Of a stretch of DNA of 53,331 nucleotides, positions 6,744-13,072 are shown piece after piece. Made by a program: the position numbers and the translations under genes. Each line of letters begins with the position of its first letter. Position 1 is the first letter of the stretch. The notes below the pieces were generated by a model. That model saw nothing but the letters and a program-made list of their open reading frames with translations. It was not told the origin of the DNA and did not search any database. Source of the DNA: a virus; the IMG/VR virus record IMGVR_UViG_3300022690_001247, positions 1 to 53,331 of that record; one strand, given 5' to 3'.

Positions 6744-6980
6744 TTAATCCTTTGTGCATAGGTGGATAGATTTCCATCCTTTTGGGGTTACACGATAAAT
6801 AACATCATCTCCCATCCAACTTGGTGGAGTATGTTTAGTAGCATAACCGCCTTTTACAAGCTTCTCAAACTCCTCAGAATCTTTACATCCAAGGTCTGTC
6901 CCAAACCAATTTCGATCACTTTTATCGTTAGCTCCTAAAGCATGCTTCATTAAACCCTGTTGGAATTCAGTTATTTCCAT
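6744..6980 (-). CDS. Conserved phage protein, unknown function (78 aa)
   Basis: A 78-residue protein. The pattern QQGLMKHALGANDKSDRNWF, G.ATKH and VIYRVTPKGW is familiar from small early phage proteins that begin with MKHALG. It may be a small alpha/beta domain. GAGAAAT precedes the ATG. Function unknown. Confidence 0.7.
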   Translation of the reverse strand: MEITEFQQGLMKHALGANDKSDRNWFGTDLGCKDSEEFEKLVKGGYATKHTPPSWMGDDVIYRVTPKGWKSIHLCTKD

Positions 6981-7044
6981 TCTTTATTTCTCGAAGCCAT
7001 TCTAAATAGGTACAACCGGCATGGTGGTTAAAGTTAGGTTTCAT
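6967..7044 (-). CDS. Possible micropeptide (25 aa)
   Basis: A 25-residue ORF (MKPNFNHHAGCTYLEWLREI, then KNGNN). Its ATG overlaps the upstream stop as ATGA, and its end overlaps the next gene by 14 bases. HHAGCT recurs as HHPGCT in the gene at 7610. It may be a shortened copy of a larger module or a real peptide, and the evidence is thin. Confidence 0.35.
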   Translation of the reverse strand: MKPNFNHHAGCTYLEWLREIKNGNN

Positions 7045-7370
7045 AATTTCCCCAGCTTAGGAACTCCTATCATGCCGTCCGGAGGCTCCTGGTCTTTCTG
7101 TCTTTTTAGAATTGTTTTTTTATAATACTCAGCTATCATCATACTGAAATTAGCTATATCCGCACATTCCCCTATTATATCGATATCGTCTCTTCCGTTA
7201 TATTCAAGGACCTCAACGACTTCAGCTTTAACCAAATGTTTAAATTTCTTAGAGTGTTTGATTGCTGCCACCTTTATTTTAAAGAAATCTTCAGTATGAG
7301 AATTTTTCTTCCATGAACAATTTTCACAATTCGCAAAACTTCCATTTTTAAGTAATTTTATTTTCATCAT
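7041..7370 (-). CDS. Putative zinc-finger phage protein (109 aa)
   Basis: A 109-residue protein. The N-terminal CENCSW pair and a later AIKHSKKFKHLV make a C2H2-like arrangement (C..C...H.....H) known from small phage proteins. The C-terminal helix (MMIAEYYKKTILKRQ) is followed by a Pro-rich tail. The start has tandem ATG codons (7370 and 7367) behind GGGGGTGA, the same initiation sequence as the gene at 6579. Confidence 0.6.
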   Translation of the reverse strand: MMKIKLLKNGSFANCENCSWKKNSHTEDFFKIKVAAIKHSKKFKHLVKAEVVEVLEYNGRDDIDIIGECADIANFSMMIAEYYKKTILKRQKDQEPPDGMIGVPKLGKL

Positions 7371-7382
7371 TCACCCCCATAG

Positions 7383-7613
7383 TTATACAATTGTAAATTT
7401 CATTTTCAAACCATTTTTAATTGGGCATGTTTTTGGTGGTTCTATCGTTGTTAAGCCATAATTGCAAGTTCCCCCGCCAATAGGGCACTCAATGCTTTCA
7501 GGATAGATATCTCGTTTAATTGCTTGTATAATTGGGCAATATTCCCATTCATGAGCTTCTAACCCCTCTCCTTGTTTATATATTTCTACACGGATTTTTT
7601 TTATTTTACTCAT
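7383..7613 (-). CDS. Hypothetical Cys-containing protein (76 aa)
   Basis: A 76-residue protein (MSKIKKIRVEIYKQGEGLEA) with Cys residues in YCPII, ECPIGGGTCNYG and KTCPIKNG, a pattern that could bind metal. It overlaps the upstream gene by 4 bases. No family is recognised. Confidence 0.55.
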   Translation of the reverse strand: MSKIKKIRVEIYKQGEGLEAHEWEYCPIIQAIKRDIYPESIECPIGGGTCNYGLTTIEPPKTCPIKNGLKMKFTIV

Positions 7614-7825
7614 TTATCACTCCCACATTTATGGATAGGATTGGTACAACCGGGATGATGAGCCACTGCACTAATGTAAACTTGATTCCAAAAAATAAAT
7701 TTACACCCTTCAACTTCAACAGTACTGTATGGAATATTTTTTAATTTTTCGTCTAACCTTTTCTTATACTTCTCCTCATTCGGTGAGCAAAATATCAAGG
7801 CTAGGAAAAGTGGTAGGTAGTTCAT
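7610..7825 (-). CDS. Putative exported small protein (71 aa)
   Basis: A 71-residue protein with a hydrophobic N terminus (MNYLPLFLALIFCSPNEEKY). The Cys at residue 13 is not in a proper lipobox (LALIFC has Phe at -1), so a signal peptide or anchor is more likely than a lipoprotein. The C terminus AVAHHPGCTNPIHKCGSDK combines the HH.GCT and PIHKCG motifs that occur separately in the two neighbouring genes at 6967 and 6579. Confidence 0.55.
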   Translation of the reverse strand: MNYLPLFLALIFCSPNEEKYKKRLDEKLKNIPYSTVEVEGCKFIFWNQVYISAVAHHPGCTNPIHKCGSDK

Positions 7826-8232
7826 GATTTTTTATCCTTTATTGTGGTACATCTAACTGAATCACTGTCTAATTCAAACATAGGATCATCGATGGGGTAA
7901 CTGCCTCTCAAAAGCCTAACACTCCGGGCGATGTATTTCCTCATTTCTAGAATACTTACACCTTCAGGCATTTCTAAAGTTACTTTAAATGAGGTTTTTA
8001 ATTTTAATTTATTTCTGTATTTTTCCTTACGATATTCCGACCATTTTTCTTTAGTTTTATTCAGGTATTTTCTACTATACTGTCTCATCTTTTCAGGATT
8101 TTTTATTCTCCATTTATTTATACTGTTTTTAATGCTTTTATTTTTCCCTTCTTGGCATTTTGTCTTATTACAGTACTTAGTTCTGAAATGTCCTGAATAT
8201 ATTTTATTACATATGATACATGTATATTTCAT
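7822..8232 (-). CDS. Zinc-finger protein with C-terminal phage domain (136 aa)
   Basis: A 136-residue protein in two parts. Residues 1-26 hold four Cys (CIIC and CNKTKC) like the zinc finger found at the head of HNH/endonuclease VII-type homing endonucleases, followed by a basic helix (WRIKNPEKMRQYSRKY). Residues 80-136 (FKVTLEMPEGVSILEMRKYI ...) resemble a stand-alone small phage protein with the pattern V.MPEGVS..EMR.YI. No HNH catalytic residues are present, so nuclease activity is unlikely. It looks like a fusion of a nucleic-acid-binding head with an unrelated small domain. Confidence 0.55.
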   Translation of the reverse strand: MKYTCIICNKIYSGHFRTKYCNKTKCQEGKNKSIKNSINKWRIKNPEKMRQYSRKYLNKTKEKWSEYRKEKYRNKLKLKTSFKVTLEMPEGVSILEMRKYIARSVRLLRGSYPIDDPMFELDSDSVRCTTIKDKKS

Positions 8233-8435
8233 TACACAGTTCTCCTCACACGGCTAAACTTTTTATCATCGATAGCGGTTTGGACTGCCAACTCCCAGTC
8301 CTCGTTACTCAGGTTATATTTTTCTAGATCCACTGGGTCACCATACCCGAATTTTAGGAAGGCTTTCAGTTCTTCTTTGGTGTGCTCAGAGATACAGTAT
8401 AGAGCGAACGCGAAACCGTTTAGTGATAGTGTCAT
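8232..8435 (-). CDS. Hypothetical protein (67 aa)
   Basis: A 67-residue protein (MTLSLNGFAFALYCISEHTK) with a C-terminal helix (NEDWELAVQTAIDDKKF). The start and stop abut the neighbouring genes directly. No family is recognised. Confidence 0.55.
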   Translation of the reverse strand: MTLSLNGFAFALYCISEHTKEELKAFLKFGYGDPVDLEKYNLSNEDWELAVQTAIDDKKFSRVRRTV

Positions 8436-8642
8436 TTATTTAATTTCCTTTAAGCCATCTAAAATTAGTTTACGTCTAGAAATTTCGGCTAAAAGTATTT
8501 GCAATTGATCCTGTAGAAGTTCTTTATGAATGTCGGGTTTATTATCTATTAAAGAATTTAAAGCTTCTTGTTTAGCATAACATACAGCTAATTCGCATGA
8601 AAAAATACTTATAAGCATTTCTATTTCTATTGGTTTGTTCAT
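8436..8642 (-). CDS. Hypothetical helical protein (68 aa)
   Basis: A 68-residue, almost fully helical protein (MNKPIEIEMLISIFSCELAV ... LLAEISRRKLILDGLKEIK). It could be a helical hairpin or coiled coil. It directly abuts the next gene. Function unknown. Confidence 0.55.
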   Translation of the reverse strand: MNKPIEIEMLISIFSCELAVCYAKQEALNSLIDNKPDIHKELLQDQLQILLAEISRRKLILDGLKEIK

Positions 8643-8655
8643 AATTATATACTTG

Positions 8656-8940
8656 CTATTCGAACCGGTTACCTAAGCTAGTTGCGACTATAAATTCACT
8701 TACCATTAATTCAGCGGTTAACTTCCTTACTGCTGGATTACAAGTTACAAAAGAAAAATATAGGTTGGCTCCCGCTAAGGTTACGTGCTTAAGTCCTTTA
8801 ACGGCTGTGTCTGAGTTAAACTTTCCCTTATCTAATAGCTTCTGGTAATTCTTAAGTAAGGGGAAAGTTAAGGTATTATATAGTGTGTTATCGTTATCGA
8901 TAAAAATCTTTAGGTCTTCTGCTAAGTCTAAGTCAGTCAT
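8656..8940 (-). CDS. Conserved phage protein, unknown function (94 aa)
   Basis: A 94-residue protein. The segment FPLLKNYQKLLDKGKFNSDTAV...HVTLAGANLYF matches a widespread small phage protein pattern (FP...NL..K..KG.YD..KA......A...Y). The first five residues MTDLDL echo MTDLSL at the start of the SpoVG-like gene upstream, with which it forms a TAATG overlap. Function unknown. Confidence 0.65.
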   Translation of the reverse strand: MTDLDLAEDLKIFIDNDNTLYNTLTFPLLKNYQKLLDKGKFNSDTAVKGLKHVTLAGANLYFSFVTCNPAVRKLTAELMVSEFIVATSLGNRFE

Positions 8941-9218
8941 TATTTTTTCCCTAGTTCACTGTTTATTGCATATTCTAATTCTATTCTTAAGTCTAACAAG
9001 CAAGTAATACCTTCAGGGTATACTATAAAGGTTCTTACATTATCATAACTAAAAATTTTTATTTCTCTAATAATTAAGCAGTTATTAATAATTACTTTTG
9101 CAATAGCTTTTAAAGGTTTAGCACTTTGAAGTTTTTCTTGATCATTAGGATAATAAATAGTTAAGTCTGTAATAGTTAAGTTCTCTGATAATTCTTTAGG
9201 TAAGCTTAAGTCAGTCAT
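8940..9218 (-). CDS. SpoVG-family protein
   Basis: A 92-residue protein. From residue 14 it follows the SpoVG pattern: LTITDLTIYYPN (strand 1), PLKAIAKVIINNCLIIREIKI (strands 2-3 with the conserved KA.A.V...) and TFIVYPEG, ending EYAINSELGKK, which corresponds to the conserved HPIN/S...R end. SpoVG homologues bind DNA and RNA and regulate gene expression in Firmicutes and spirochaetes. Here it is the first gene behind the main leftward promoter, so an early regulatory role is likely. The usual glycine-rich FVAMPS loop is reduced to FIVYP. AAGGAAATAAAA precedes the ATG. Confidence 0.7.
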   Translation of the reverse strand: MTDLSLPKELSENLTITDLTIYYPNDQEKLQSAKPLKAIAKVIINNCLIIREIKIFSYDNVRTFIVYPEGITCLLDLRIELEYAINSELGKK

Positions 9219-9247
9219 TTTTATTTCCTTACGTTATCCATATTCTA

Positions 9248-9276
9248 AGTATAACTCCTTTTACATAAGAATGCAA
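9248..9276 (-). promoter_or_regulatory. Leftward early promoter upstream of the SpoVG-like gene
   Basis: On the minus strand, -35 TTGCAT (complement of 9271-9276), a 17-base spacer and -10 TATACT (complement of 9248-9253, one mismatch). The leader would be about 25 bases and contains the ribosome-binding site of the SpoVG-like gene. The -35 box is weak, so it may need an activator. Confidence 0.55.
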
Positions 9277-9784
9277 GTAAAACTTATTATTTTTTATTTT
9301 ATTGTATTATTGGGGGCAGGGATTTGGATTAGTTTGAGGATGTTGGGTTTAGGTGCTGTGAGACTAACAGAAGTGGCTAAATAAGGGCGAAATAATTGGG
9401 TAAGGGTACTTTGGCCGTCTAAAATAACTTGGCTTTAAATGGCTGTTTCCGTGTCGCTGGAGAAAGGTACTGGTTTTGTAAAAAGTGGTTTTGATGTATC
9501 GACCCGGAGGTCCTATTTTATCAAGAGCGCCGCCTTATTGGAAAATGTGAAATCTTACGAGCCCCTATTTTATCGACTGTTAAATAAATTTTGTATTAAA
9601 ATGTAGGTTTTTTACACTGCCTAAGGGTTGATAGTAGATGGTTATTTAAACATATCGTAGACTATAGATTTTTTTTTAATATATATATGTATAATGTAAT
9701 ATAGTACTGTAAGCTTAGAGGTCGTAATGAACCTTACGTGCGACATTGCAGCATCGCAAAAAAACTGCAAAAAAATAAATTATC
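9277..9784. other. Divergent non-coding control region
   Basis: About 500 bases between the leftward and rightward units with no convincing gene. From about 9310 to 9600 the base composition is G-richer than elsewhere. A direct repeat CCTATTTTATC occurs at 9512-9522 and 9564-9574. Downstream are an oligo-T/AT-rich tract (9669-9700) with a perfect TATAAT at 9690-9695, a 20-bp imperfect palindrome (9739-9758) and two A-tracts (about 9759-9777). The region lies just upstream of terS, so it may also contain the packaging initiation site. That is inference. Confidence 0.6.
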
Positions 9785-9795
9785 TTTACAATTGA
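9727..9795 (+). CDS. Possible leader peptide (22 aa)
   Basis: A 22-codon ORF (MNLTCDIAASQKNCKKINYL, then YN). AGAGG lies 5 bases before the ATG, about 30 bases downstream of a perfect TATAAT (9690-9695; no good -35 is seen). It ends within the promoter of terS, whose own ATG has no near ribosome-binding site. It may be a regulatory leader peptide or a chance ORF. Confidence 0.3.
   Translation: MNLTCDIAASQKNCKKINYLYN
9739..9758. promoter_or_regulatory. Imperfect palindrome, candidate operator
   Basis: The sequence TGCGACATTGCAGCATCGCA has arms TGCGA and TCGCA around a central TGCA, so 14 of 20 bases are two-fold symmetric. It lies 27 bases upstream of the terS -35 boxes, where a dimeric regulator could act. 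No regulator is identified. Confidence 0.35.
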
Positions 9796-9820
9796 CAATT
9801 GGAGAAGAATAATGTAGATT
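9785..9820 (+). promoter_or_regulatory. Overlapping promoters for terS and the rightward unit
   Basis: Two offset sigma70-type promoters share this segment: TTTACA (9785-9790), 17 bases, AATAAT (9808-9813); and TTGACA (9792-9797), 17 bases, TAGATT (9815-9820). A-tracts just upstream (9759-9777) could act as an UP element. Predicted starts at about 9820-9828 leave the terS ATG at 9829 with almost no leader. Confidence 0.6.
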
Positions 9821-9828
9821 AAAAATAT

Positions 9829-10536
9829 ATGATTAGAAAAAAATACACGCCTACTAAAGAAACGCTAAAACAGGCATGGGCATTGAGGGAAGCAGGATTG
9901 TCGATTTCAGAAATCCTAAAAGATTTGAAAATTACGAAAAGTCAATATAACAGCAAGAAATTAATGTTTAAAAATTTCTTCTCAAGAAAACGAGTTGAAT
10001 CTCAGAACGATTATCTGCTTAAAAATGTCTTACAGCCCGACAATTTAGCAAGACCGTTCAAAAAAAATAATTTAGGTAACGAAAAAAAACACGTTCGAGG
10101 AAAGCAAATGGAGCTTACAGATATGAATTTAACTGCCTTACGAGCTTACGTGCTTACAGGATGGACTAAGGATAAGATTGCTAAGGTCTTAGGGATTTCG
10201 ACACAAACCTTACGTAAGTATGCTAATACCTTTCCTATAATTAAGGAAATCCTCGATACTGAGCTAGAAAAGGCAACTTCTCAGGTTATTGAGTCCTTAC
10301 TTAAGGTCTCTAACGGTTACAGAGTTAAGGCTCGTTACTTTGCAGTGAATGACGGTAAGATTATAAGCGAAGAATATATGAAACATATTGGCCCCAGTGT
10401 AAGCGGCCAAAAATATTGGTTAACTAACACAGAACAATGGCGTAACGAGCCCAACGCTTCTTCGGTTAATAATAAAGGATCTATACTTAAGGCTTTGGAT
10501 CATATGAATTTAGATGAGGAAGTCGAAGATGAGTAA
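9829..10536 (+). CDS. terS: Terminase small subunit (putative)
   Basis: A 235-residue protein with two helix-turn-helix-like segments, about residues 10-36 (LKQAWALREAGLSISEILKD) and 100-130 (ALRAYVLTGWTKDKIAKVLG). The C-terminal region YRVKARYFAVNDGK...HIGPSVSGQKYWLTNTEQWRNEP matches the end of many Firmicutes-phage small terminases (P...A..FWL.N..P..W). TerS binds phage DNA and regulates the large subunit during packaging. It is separated from terL by 2.9 kb, which is unusual. The start is set by an in-frame TAA just upstream. Confidence 0.75.
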   Translation: MIRKKYTPTKETLKQAWALREAGLSISEILKDLKITKSQYNSKKLMFKNFFSRKRVESQNDYLLKNVLQPDNLARPFKKNNLGNEKKHVRGKQMELTDMNLTALRAYVLTGWTKDKIAKVLGISTQTLRKYANTFPIIKEILDTELEKATSQVIESLLKVSNGYRVKARYFAVNDGKIISEEYMKHIGPSVSGQKYWLTNTEQWRNEPNASSVNNKGSILKALDHMNLDEEVEDE

Positions 10537-10840
10537 ACTTTTCACTAAGATGACTAGTATACATATTTGTAATATTTGTGATAGTAACTTAAGTACAGGT
10601 GAACACTCTAAGTATTGTCCTAATTTAGGTTACCCTTTAAAGTGTCGTAAATGTTATGCATATATGCCTTATACTTTACATTTTGTTGTTAACACAAGCA
10701 GGTATTCTTTCTTAACTATCATAGATGATGAAAGAGAGTCTTCATTTACCGTGATAGAAACAAACATTTGTAAAAAATGTGCTGAAACAACTACACAAGA
10801 AGAGCTAAGTAAAATTCTTAAGGATGACGAAGATGACTAA
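10529..10840 (+). CDS. Zinc-binding hypothetical protein (103 aa)
   Basis: A 103-residue protein (MSKLFTKMTSIHICNICDSN). Three CxxC pairs (CNIC, CRKC, CKKC) and a further CPN Cys suggest one or two zinc ribbons. The middle is beta-rich. The start at 10529 overlaps the terS stop by 8 bases (ATGAGTAA) and is preferred over a non-ATG start at 10514. Unknown function. Confidence 0.65.
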   Translation: MSKLFTKMTSIHICNICDSNLSTGEHSKYCPNLGYPLKCRKCYAYMPYTLHFVVNTSRYSFLTIIDDERESSFTVIETNICKKCAETTTQEELSKILKDDEDD

Positions 10841-11132
10841 ATGTTTAATTAAAATTAAAGATAAATACTTTGAGTGGTCCACTGTTAGTGATTCCCCTAT
10901 TACCTATGGAATGTCTAAAACTGAGCTTAGAGATCATATAAAAGAAGAATATGGGAATGATGGTATAGATGCCCTTCCTAAAAGGTTAAAAAGAATTTCA
11001 ATAAATGGTACGTCTGCTATTGGGGAGACATTATCTGAAACAACTTCTGTAAATAGAGCAGGAGAGTCCGAAACTTGTATCACTATACAACAGATCTATG
11101 ACAGATATAAAATTAAAAAAGAGGATGTATAG
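10833..11132 (+). CDS. Hypothetical protein (99 aa)
   Basis: A 99-residue protein (MTKCLIKIKDKYFEWSTVSD). The pattern L.IKDKYFEWSTV...PIT.GM....L......EYG resembles small phage proteins of unknown function. The start at 10833 overlaps the previous stop (ATGACTAA), repeating the junction seen at 10529 and 11558; an ATG at 10824 is the alternative. Confidence 0.6.
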   Translation: MTKCLIKIKDKYFEWSTVSDSPITYGMSKTELRDHIKEEYGNDGIDALPKRLKRISINGTSAIGETLSETTSVNRAGESETCITIQQIYDRYKIKKEDV

Positions 11133-11435
11133 ATGAAATTTGGATTTAGTAAAATTGTAAAACCAACAGGGCTAACTATTGAGGACCGGCTTGTTAGTGA
11201 GTCTATAGATAGCTTACACAAAAAAGAATCCGAAGTTTTCGAATCTGCTTTAAGGACAACAGCAGAACCGGTAATAAAAGGACCAATAACTAGATCGAAG
11301 ATAAAATGGAGAGGTATACGTATAATTAAGCAGTTCCCTTACTGTTGGCTTGAACAGAGAGGCAAAAGGATAAGTGAGAAAATAAACGGAGTTTTAGACT
11401 GTGGAATAGATTATGATACAAAGATACACAATTAA
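11133..11435 (+). CDS. Hypothetical basic protein (100 aa)
   Basis: A 100-residue basic protein (MKFGFSKIVKPTGLTIEDRL). The C-terminal part (IKWRGIRIIKQFPYCWLEQR) is beta-rich. It directly follows the upstream stop and overlaps the next gene by 23 bases. No family recognised. Confidence 0.55.
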   Translation: MKFGFSKIVKPTGLTIEDRLVSESIDSLHKKESEVFESALRTTAEPVIKGPITRSKIKWRGIRIIKQFPYCWLEQRGKRISEKINGVLDCGIDYDTKIHN

Positions 11436-11565
11436 AGATGGAAAACTAACCGAGTCTGAAACCGGCGAGTTAGTATTACATAAGGATTATGGAGTTGTAA
11501 TGGAAATCGAAAGTCAGGATAAGGAAATTGAAGAGTTACATAAGGAAGTAGGTAAAGATGACTAA
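11413..11565 (+). CDS. Small phage protein (50 aa)
   Basis: A 50-residue protein (MIQRYTIKDGKLTESETGEL, ending in an acidic coiled segment). The layout RY....G.....GE.V...DY......I...DKEI is typical of small phage proteins that end in a short coiled coil. Function unknown. Confidence 0.6.
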   Translation: MIQRYTIKDGKLTESETGELVLHKDYGVVMEIESQDKEIEELHKEVGKDD

Positions 11566-11728
11566 AAGTTTAGAAAAATATTTTTATCCTTACGATTCTA
11601 AAGATATAATAGTGCCGACAGAAGGTGATGTTAAGTTACATAAGGAATGGTTAAGCTGGAAAAAAGCTTTAAACAACTTAACTAAGGATGAAAAACGTAG
11701 GCTTATTAACTTAGGGTTACTATGCTAA
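11558..11728 (+). CDS. Small hypothetical protein (56 aa)
   Basis: A 56-residue protein (MTKSLEKYFYPYDSKDIIVP). It overlaps the upstream stop by 8 bases through the recurring ATGACTAA junction. It shares the peptide LHKE with the preceding gene, encoded by the repeated 11-mer TTACATAAGGA. Function unknown. Confidence 0.55.
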   Translation: MTKSLEKYFYPYDSKDIIVPTEGDVKLHKEWLSWKKALNNLTKDEKRRLINLGLLC

Positions 11729-12000
11729 AGAATATAATTAAATCAATACTTACTAAGCATTACGGTGTTTATGGTATGTTAAAACCACCATGTAACGGTT
11801 CCTTTTTCCAGCGTATGTGGTATAAGCTAACTAATAGCTTATATACATGGTCCGGTATACCTAAGCAATGGGAGGAATGGATAGGTGATTGGGAAGGTCC
11901 TATAATTACAAGGGAGTTTTTGGAAAGGAATGGTCTTTTAAAATCGTCTAGTATTTACTGGGAAGATGTTATGGATAAGACTCCAAGGCACGGTATTTAG
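11722..12000 (+). CDS. Hypothetical Trp-rich protein (92 aa)
   Basis: A 92-residue protein (MLKNIIKSILTKHYGVYGML) with six Trp residues in the middle (RMWYKL, YTWSGIPKQWEEWIGDWEGP). It may be an amphipathic membrane-surface protein. It overlaps the upstream gene by 7 bases. No family recognised. Confidence 0.55.
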   Translation: MLKNIIKSILTKHYGVYGMLKPPCNGSFFQRMWYKLTNSLYTWSGIPKQWEEWIGDWEGPIITREFLERNGLLKSSSIYWEDVMDKTPRHGI

Positions 12001-12002
12001 TT

Positions 12003-12125
12003 ATGATAAGAAAATTAATAAAAGCTTTAGGTTATAATATCAGGAATGATATAGATATGACTATAGTAAAAACAAAGGTTAAGAATCTTATTTACATATT
12101 ACTTAGATTACTTAGGTCAGTATAG
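12003..12125 (+). CDS. Small hypothetical protein (40 aa)
   Basis: A 40-residue basic peptide (MIRKLIKALGYNIRNDIDMT) whose C-terminal helix (NLIYILLRLLRSV) is amphipathic. There is no strong ribosome-binding site. It fills exactly the gap between two genes, which is the main support. Confidence 0.45.
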   Translation: MIRKLIKALGYNIRNDIDMTIVKTKVKNLIYILLRLLRSV

Positions 12126-12127
12126 TT

Positions 12128-12310
12128 ATGACTAACGAAGAGATTAAACAAAAGTGTCTTGAATATGATAAGGAGAAAGGTACTTGGCCAGAAAGTGAAC
12201 ACGAAGGTATGAGTTTATATTATTATATAGTTACAGGTGAGATGGATCATAGTGACAGTTCTATGGAAAAGAAATGGGCAGATTGGGAAAAGGAATTAAA
12301 TGAAACCTAA
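12128..12310 (+). CDS. Small acidic protein (60 aa)
   Basis: A 60-residue acidic protein (MTNEEIKQKCLEYDKEKGTW). The pattern LYYYIVTGEMDHS suggests a compact helical fold. It overlaps the next gene by 11 bases. Function unknown. Confidence 0.55.
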   Translation: MTNEEIKQKCLEYDKEKGTWPESEHEGMSLYYYIVTGEMDHSDSSMEKKWADWEKELNET

Positions 12311-12488
12311 AGACTTTACAGTAGACGTTAACTGTCCAGAGTGTAACTTTGAAATGTCTTTACCGTTTGAGTTTGTAAACACTGGTTGTAGTGTTACTAT
12401 AGATTATGTATATAACCCTTGGGGTTACTGTACCATTTGTAATGAAAAAGTTAATGTATTTATGAGTAAAGGTGGTATTAATGGATGA
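12300..12488 (+). CDS. Zinc-ribbon protein (62 aa)
   Basis: A 62-residue protein with CPEC and CTIC pairs about 30 residues apart (VNCPECNFEM ... GYCTICNEKV), a typical small zinc ribbon. AAGGAATTAA precedes the ATG. Possibly nucleic-acid or protein binding; no closer family is recognised. Confidence 0.6.
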   Translation: MKPKDFTVDVNCPECNFEMSLPFEFVNTGCSVTIDYVYNPWGYCTICNEKVNVFMSKGGING

Positions 12489-12648
12489 GAAGTGTGAAAC
12501 CTGTTATTACTTAGGTGAGGCTGAATATAACCCGGGTAGGGGAGCAATGGAGGCTAAGTGTTATAGATATCCAAAGGCACAGCCGGTACCTCCTGGTTAT
12601 GGTTGTGGTGAATGGAAGGACGGTAATAAGGAGAAACCTCACTTATGA
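12481..12648 (+). CDS. Small four-Cys protein (55 aa)
   Basis: A 55-residue protein (MDEKCETCYYLGEAEYNPGR). The pattern C..C...C(Y)RYP....GYGCGEW is known from many phages as a conserved small four-Cys protein that probably binds zinc or an Fe-S cluster. The start overlaps the upstream stop by 8 bases. Function unknown. Confidence 0.65.
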   Translation: MDEKCETCYYLGEAEYNPGRGAMEAKCYRYPKAQPVPPGYGCGEWKDGNKEKPHL

Positions 12649-12890
12649 TTAAACGTACTCTTACACCTACTACAGCACATTATGATTTTGGGAAAGGTAT
12701 ATACGAAAATGAAAAGACTCCAGATAATCCAAGAGTTAATACTAGTCTTGTTGGTAAGGTAGAAAATGAACAATGGATAACTAGATTAAAGAAGTTGGAA
12801 GCTAACCAGCTTGAGATTTTAAAGATTTTAGAGAAGTATACACCGTATGCTAGGTTAATTATTGAGGATATGATAAGGAATATTAAATGA
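12645..12890 (+). CDS. Hypothetical protein (81 aa)
   Basis: An 81-residue protein (MIKRTLTPTTAHYDFGKGIY). The C-terminal half (WITRLKKLEANQLEILKILE) is a likely coiled coil. AAGGAG lies upstream, and its ends overlap both neighbours as ATGA. Function unknown. Confidence 0.55.
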   Translation: MIKRTLTPTTAHYDFGKGIYENEKTPDNPRVNTSLVGKVENEQWITRLKKLEANQLEILKILEKYTPYARLIIEDMIRNIK

Positions 12891-13072
12891 AAGATTTTGA
12901 TTTTAGTATAGGTAATAGAGTTAAGATACCTGACTTAGAAACAAACGGAGTGGTAATAAGTATCTGGATTACAGCTAAGGGAGTAAAGTATGAGGTTAGG
13001 TATTTCGCTAATTCAGAACCTAAAGAAGTTTATTTTTATTCAGAAGAACTTAAATTAATAGATTACTTATGA
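12887..13072 (+). CDS. Small beta-barrel protein (61 aa)
   Basis: A 61-residue protein resembling small SH3/KOW-like barrels of phages: FSIGNRVKIPDLETNGVVIS, then YEVRYF and a final SEEL segment. Such proteins are common and uncharacterised. AAGGAATATTAA precedes the ATG. Confidence 0.6.
   Translation: MKDFDFSIGNRVKIPDLETNGVVISIWITAKGVKYEVRYFANSEPKEVYFYSEELKLIDYL

Noticed and set aside
7610-7825. Lipoprotein
   Set aside because: The Cys is preceded by LALIF, with Phe at -1, which is not an accepted lipobox.
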